A DNA stretch of 64,000 nucleotides, from NCBI RefSeq assembly GCF_036967205.1, contig NZ_CP146022.1, positions 6,696,001-6,760,000 of the forward strand. Direction: 5' to 3'. Origin of the DNA: Streptomyces sp. Q6. Its GTDB lineage: Bacteria > Actinomycetota > Actinomycetes > Streptomycetales > Streptomycetaceae. Within the stretch, counting starts at the first letter, position 1. Each line of letters opens with the position of its first letter. A model generated the notes under the pieces. That model was not told the DNA's origin and ran no database searches. It was given only the letters and a program-made list of their open reading frames with translations. The position numbers and the translations under genes were made by a program. Below, piece after piece: positions 63,979-64,000 of the stretch.

Positions 63979-64000
63979 CATGCTCCAGGGGCGCGGGGAA
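63979..64000 (+). other. Half of a hairpin cut by the right window edge
   Basis: The last bases (GGGGCGCGGGGAA) repeat the arm seen in the GH53 hairpin at 44362-44374. A matching arm may follow beyond the window. The 85 bp between rsgA and here show nothing else. Confidence 0.3.

Overview
The window is very GC-rich actinobacterial DNA and almost certainly comes from the chromosome of a Streptomyces or close relative. The evidence is dense GC-rich coding on both strands, frequent GTG starts, start codons sitting directly behind a -10 box (likely leaderless mRNAs), many Tat-type signal peptides on secreted hydrolases, and typical families such as a PF04672-type methyltransferase, an ECF sigma factor with a SnoaL-like tail, a ROK/GH2 pair and an alditol oxidase. 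I saw no rRNA, tRNA, CRISPR array or intact insertion sequence.

Layout. 1-6.9 kb is housekeeping and accessory: a GAF regulator running off the left edge, an AidB acyl-CoA dehydrogenase, a degraded remnant of an SbnA-like PLP enzyme, a YihY membrane protein, an NmrA-like oxidoreductase divergent from an AraC regulator, and a second AraC-type regulator with a frameshift. 7-20 kb is a pectin (rhamnogalacturonan-I) degradation region: a PL26/YetA-like exo-lyase, a DUF6250-type secreted protein, an ACS-family MFS transporter coupled to a GH43 arabinofuranosidase, a GH43 exo-galactanase with a ricin-type CBM13, a PL4 rhamnogalacturonan lyase and a rhamnogalacturonan acetylesterase, interrupted by ThuA, mmuM and VOC genes. 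A 181-bp MITE-like inverted-repeat element lies at 16951-17131. 20-30.5 kb holds an ECF sigma factor divergent from an LUD-domain gene, a methyltransferase, a NUDIX hydrolase, a two-gene operon (membrane-anchored toroid protein plus cupin-like protein), a zinc-free MDR oxidoreductase divergent from an FtrA-like regulator, nadE and a VOC gene.

30.5-47.8 kb is a galactan/galactoside block: a GH2 beta-galactosidase with its ROK regulator, an alditol oxidase, a LacI regulator, a sugar ABC importer (binding lipoprotein and two permeases, no ATPase), and divergent from it GH42, GH53, GH53 and GH42. Secreted GH53 enzymes would cut beta-1,4-galactan side chains, the importer would take up galacto-oligosaccharides and cytoplasmic GH42/GH2 enzymes would finish them. 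Together with the 7-20 kb genes this covers backbone deacetylation and lysis plus arabinan and galactan side-chain removal.

48-64 kb contains a flavin-binding pyridoxamine-oxidase-like protein, a radical-SAM-like protein with an unusual cysteine spacing, asparaginase divergent from an Lrp/AsnC regulator, an editing-less alanyl-tRNA synthetase paralogue, a flotillin (SPFH) protein followed by a giant AAA+ 'DNA repair' ATPase (frameshifted) and a PucR-type regulator (frameshifted), an alpha/beta hydrolase and rsgA. Three genes carry a single-base deletion in a G run, which points to sequence error at least as much as to gene decay.
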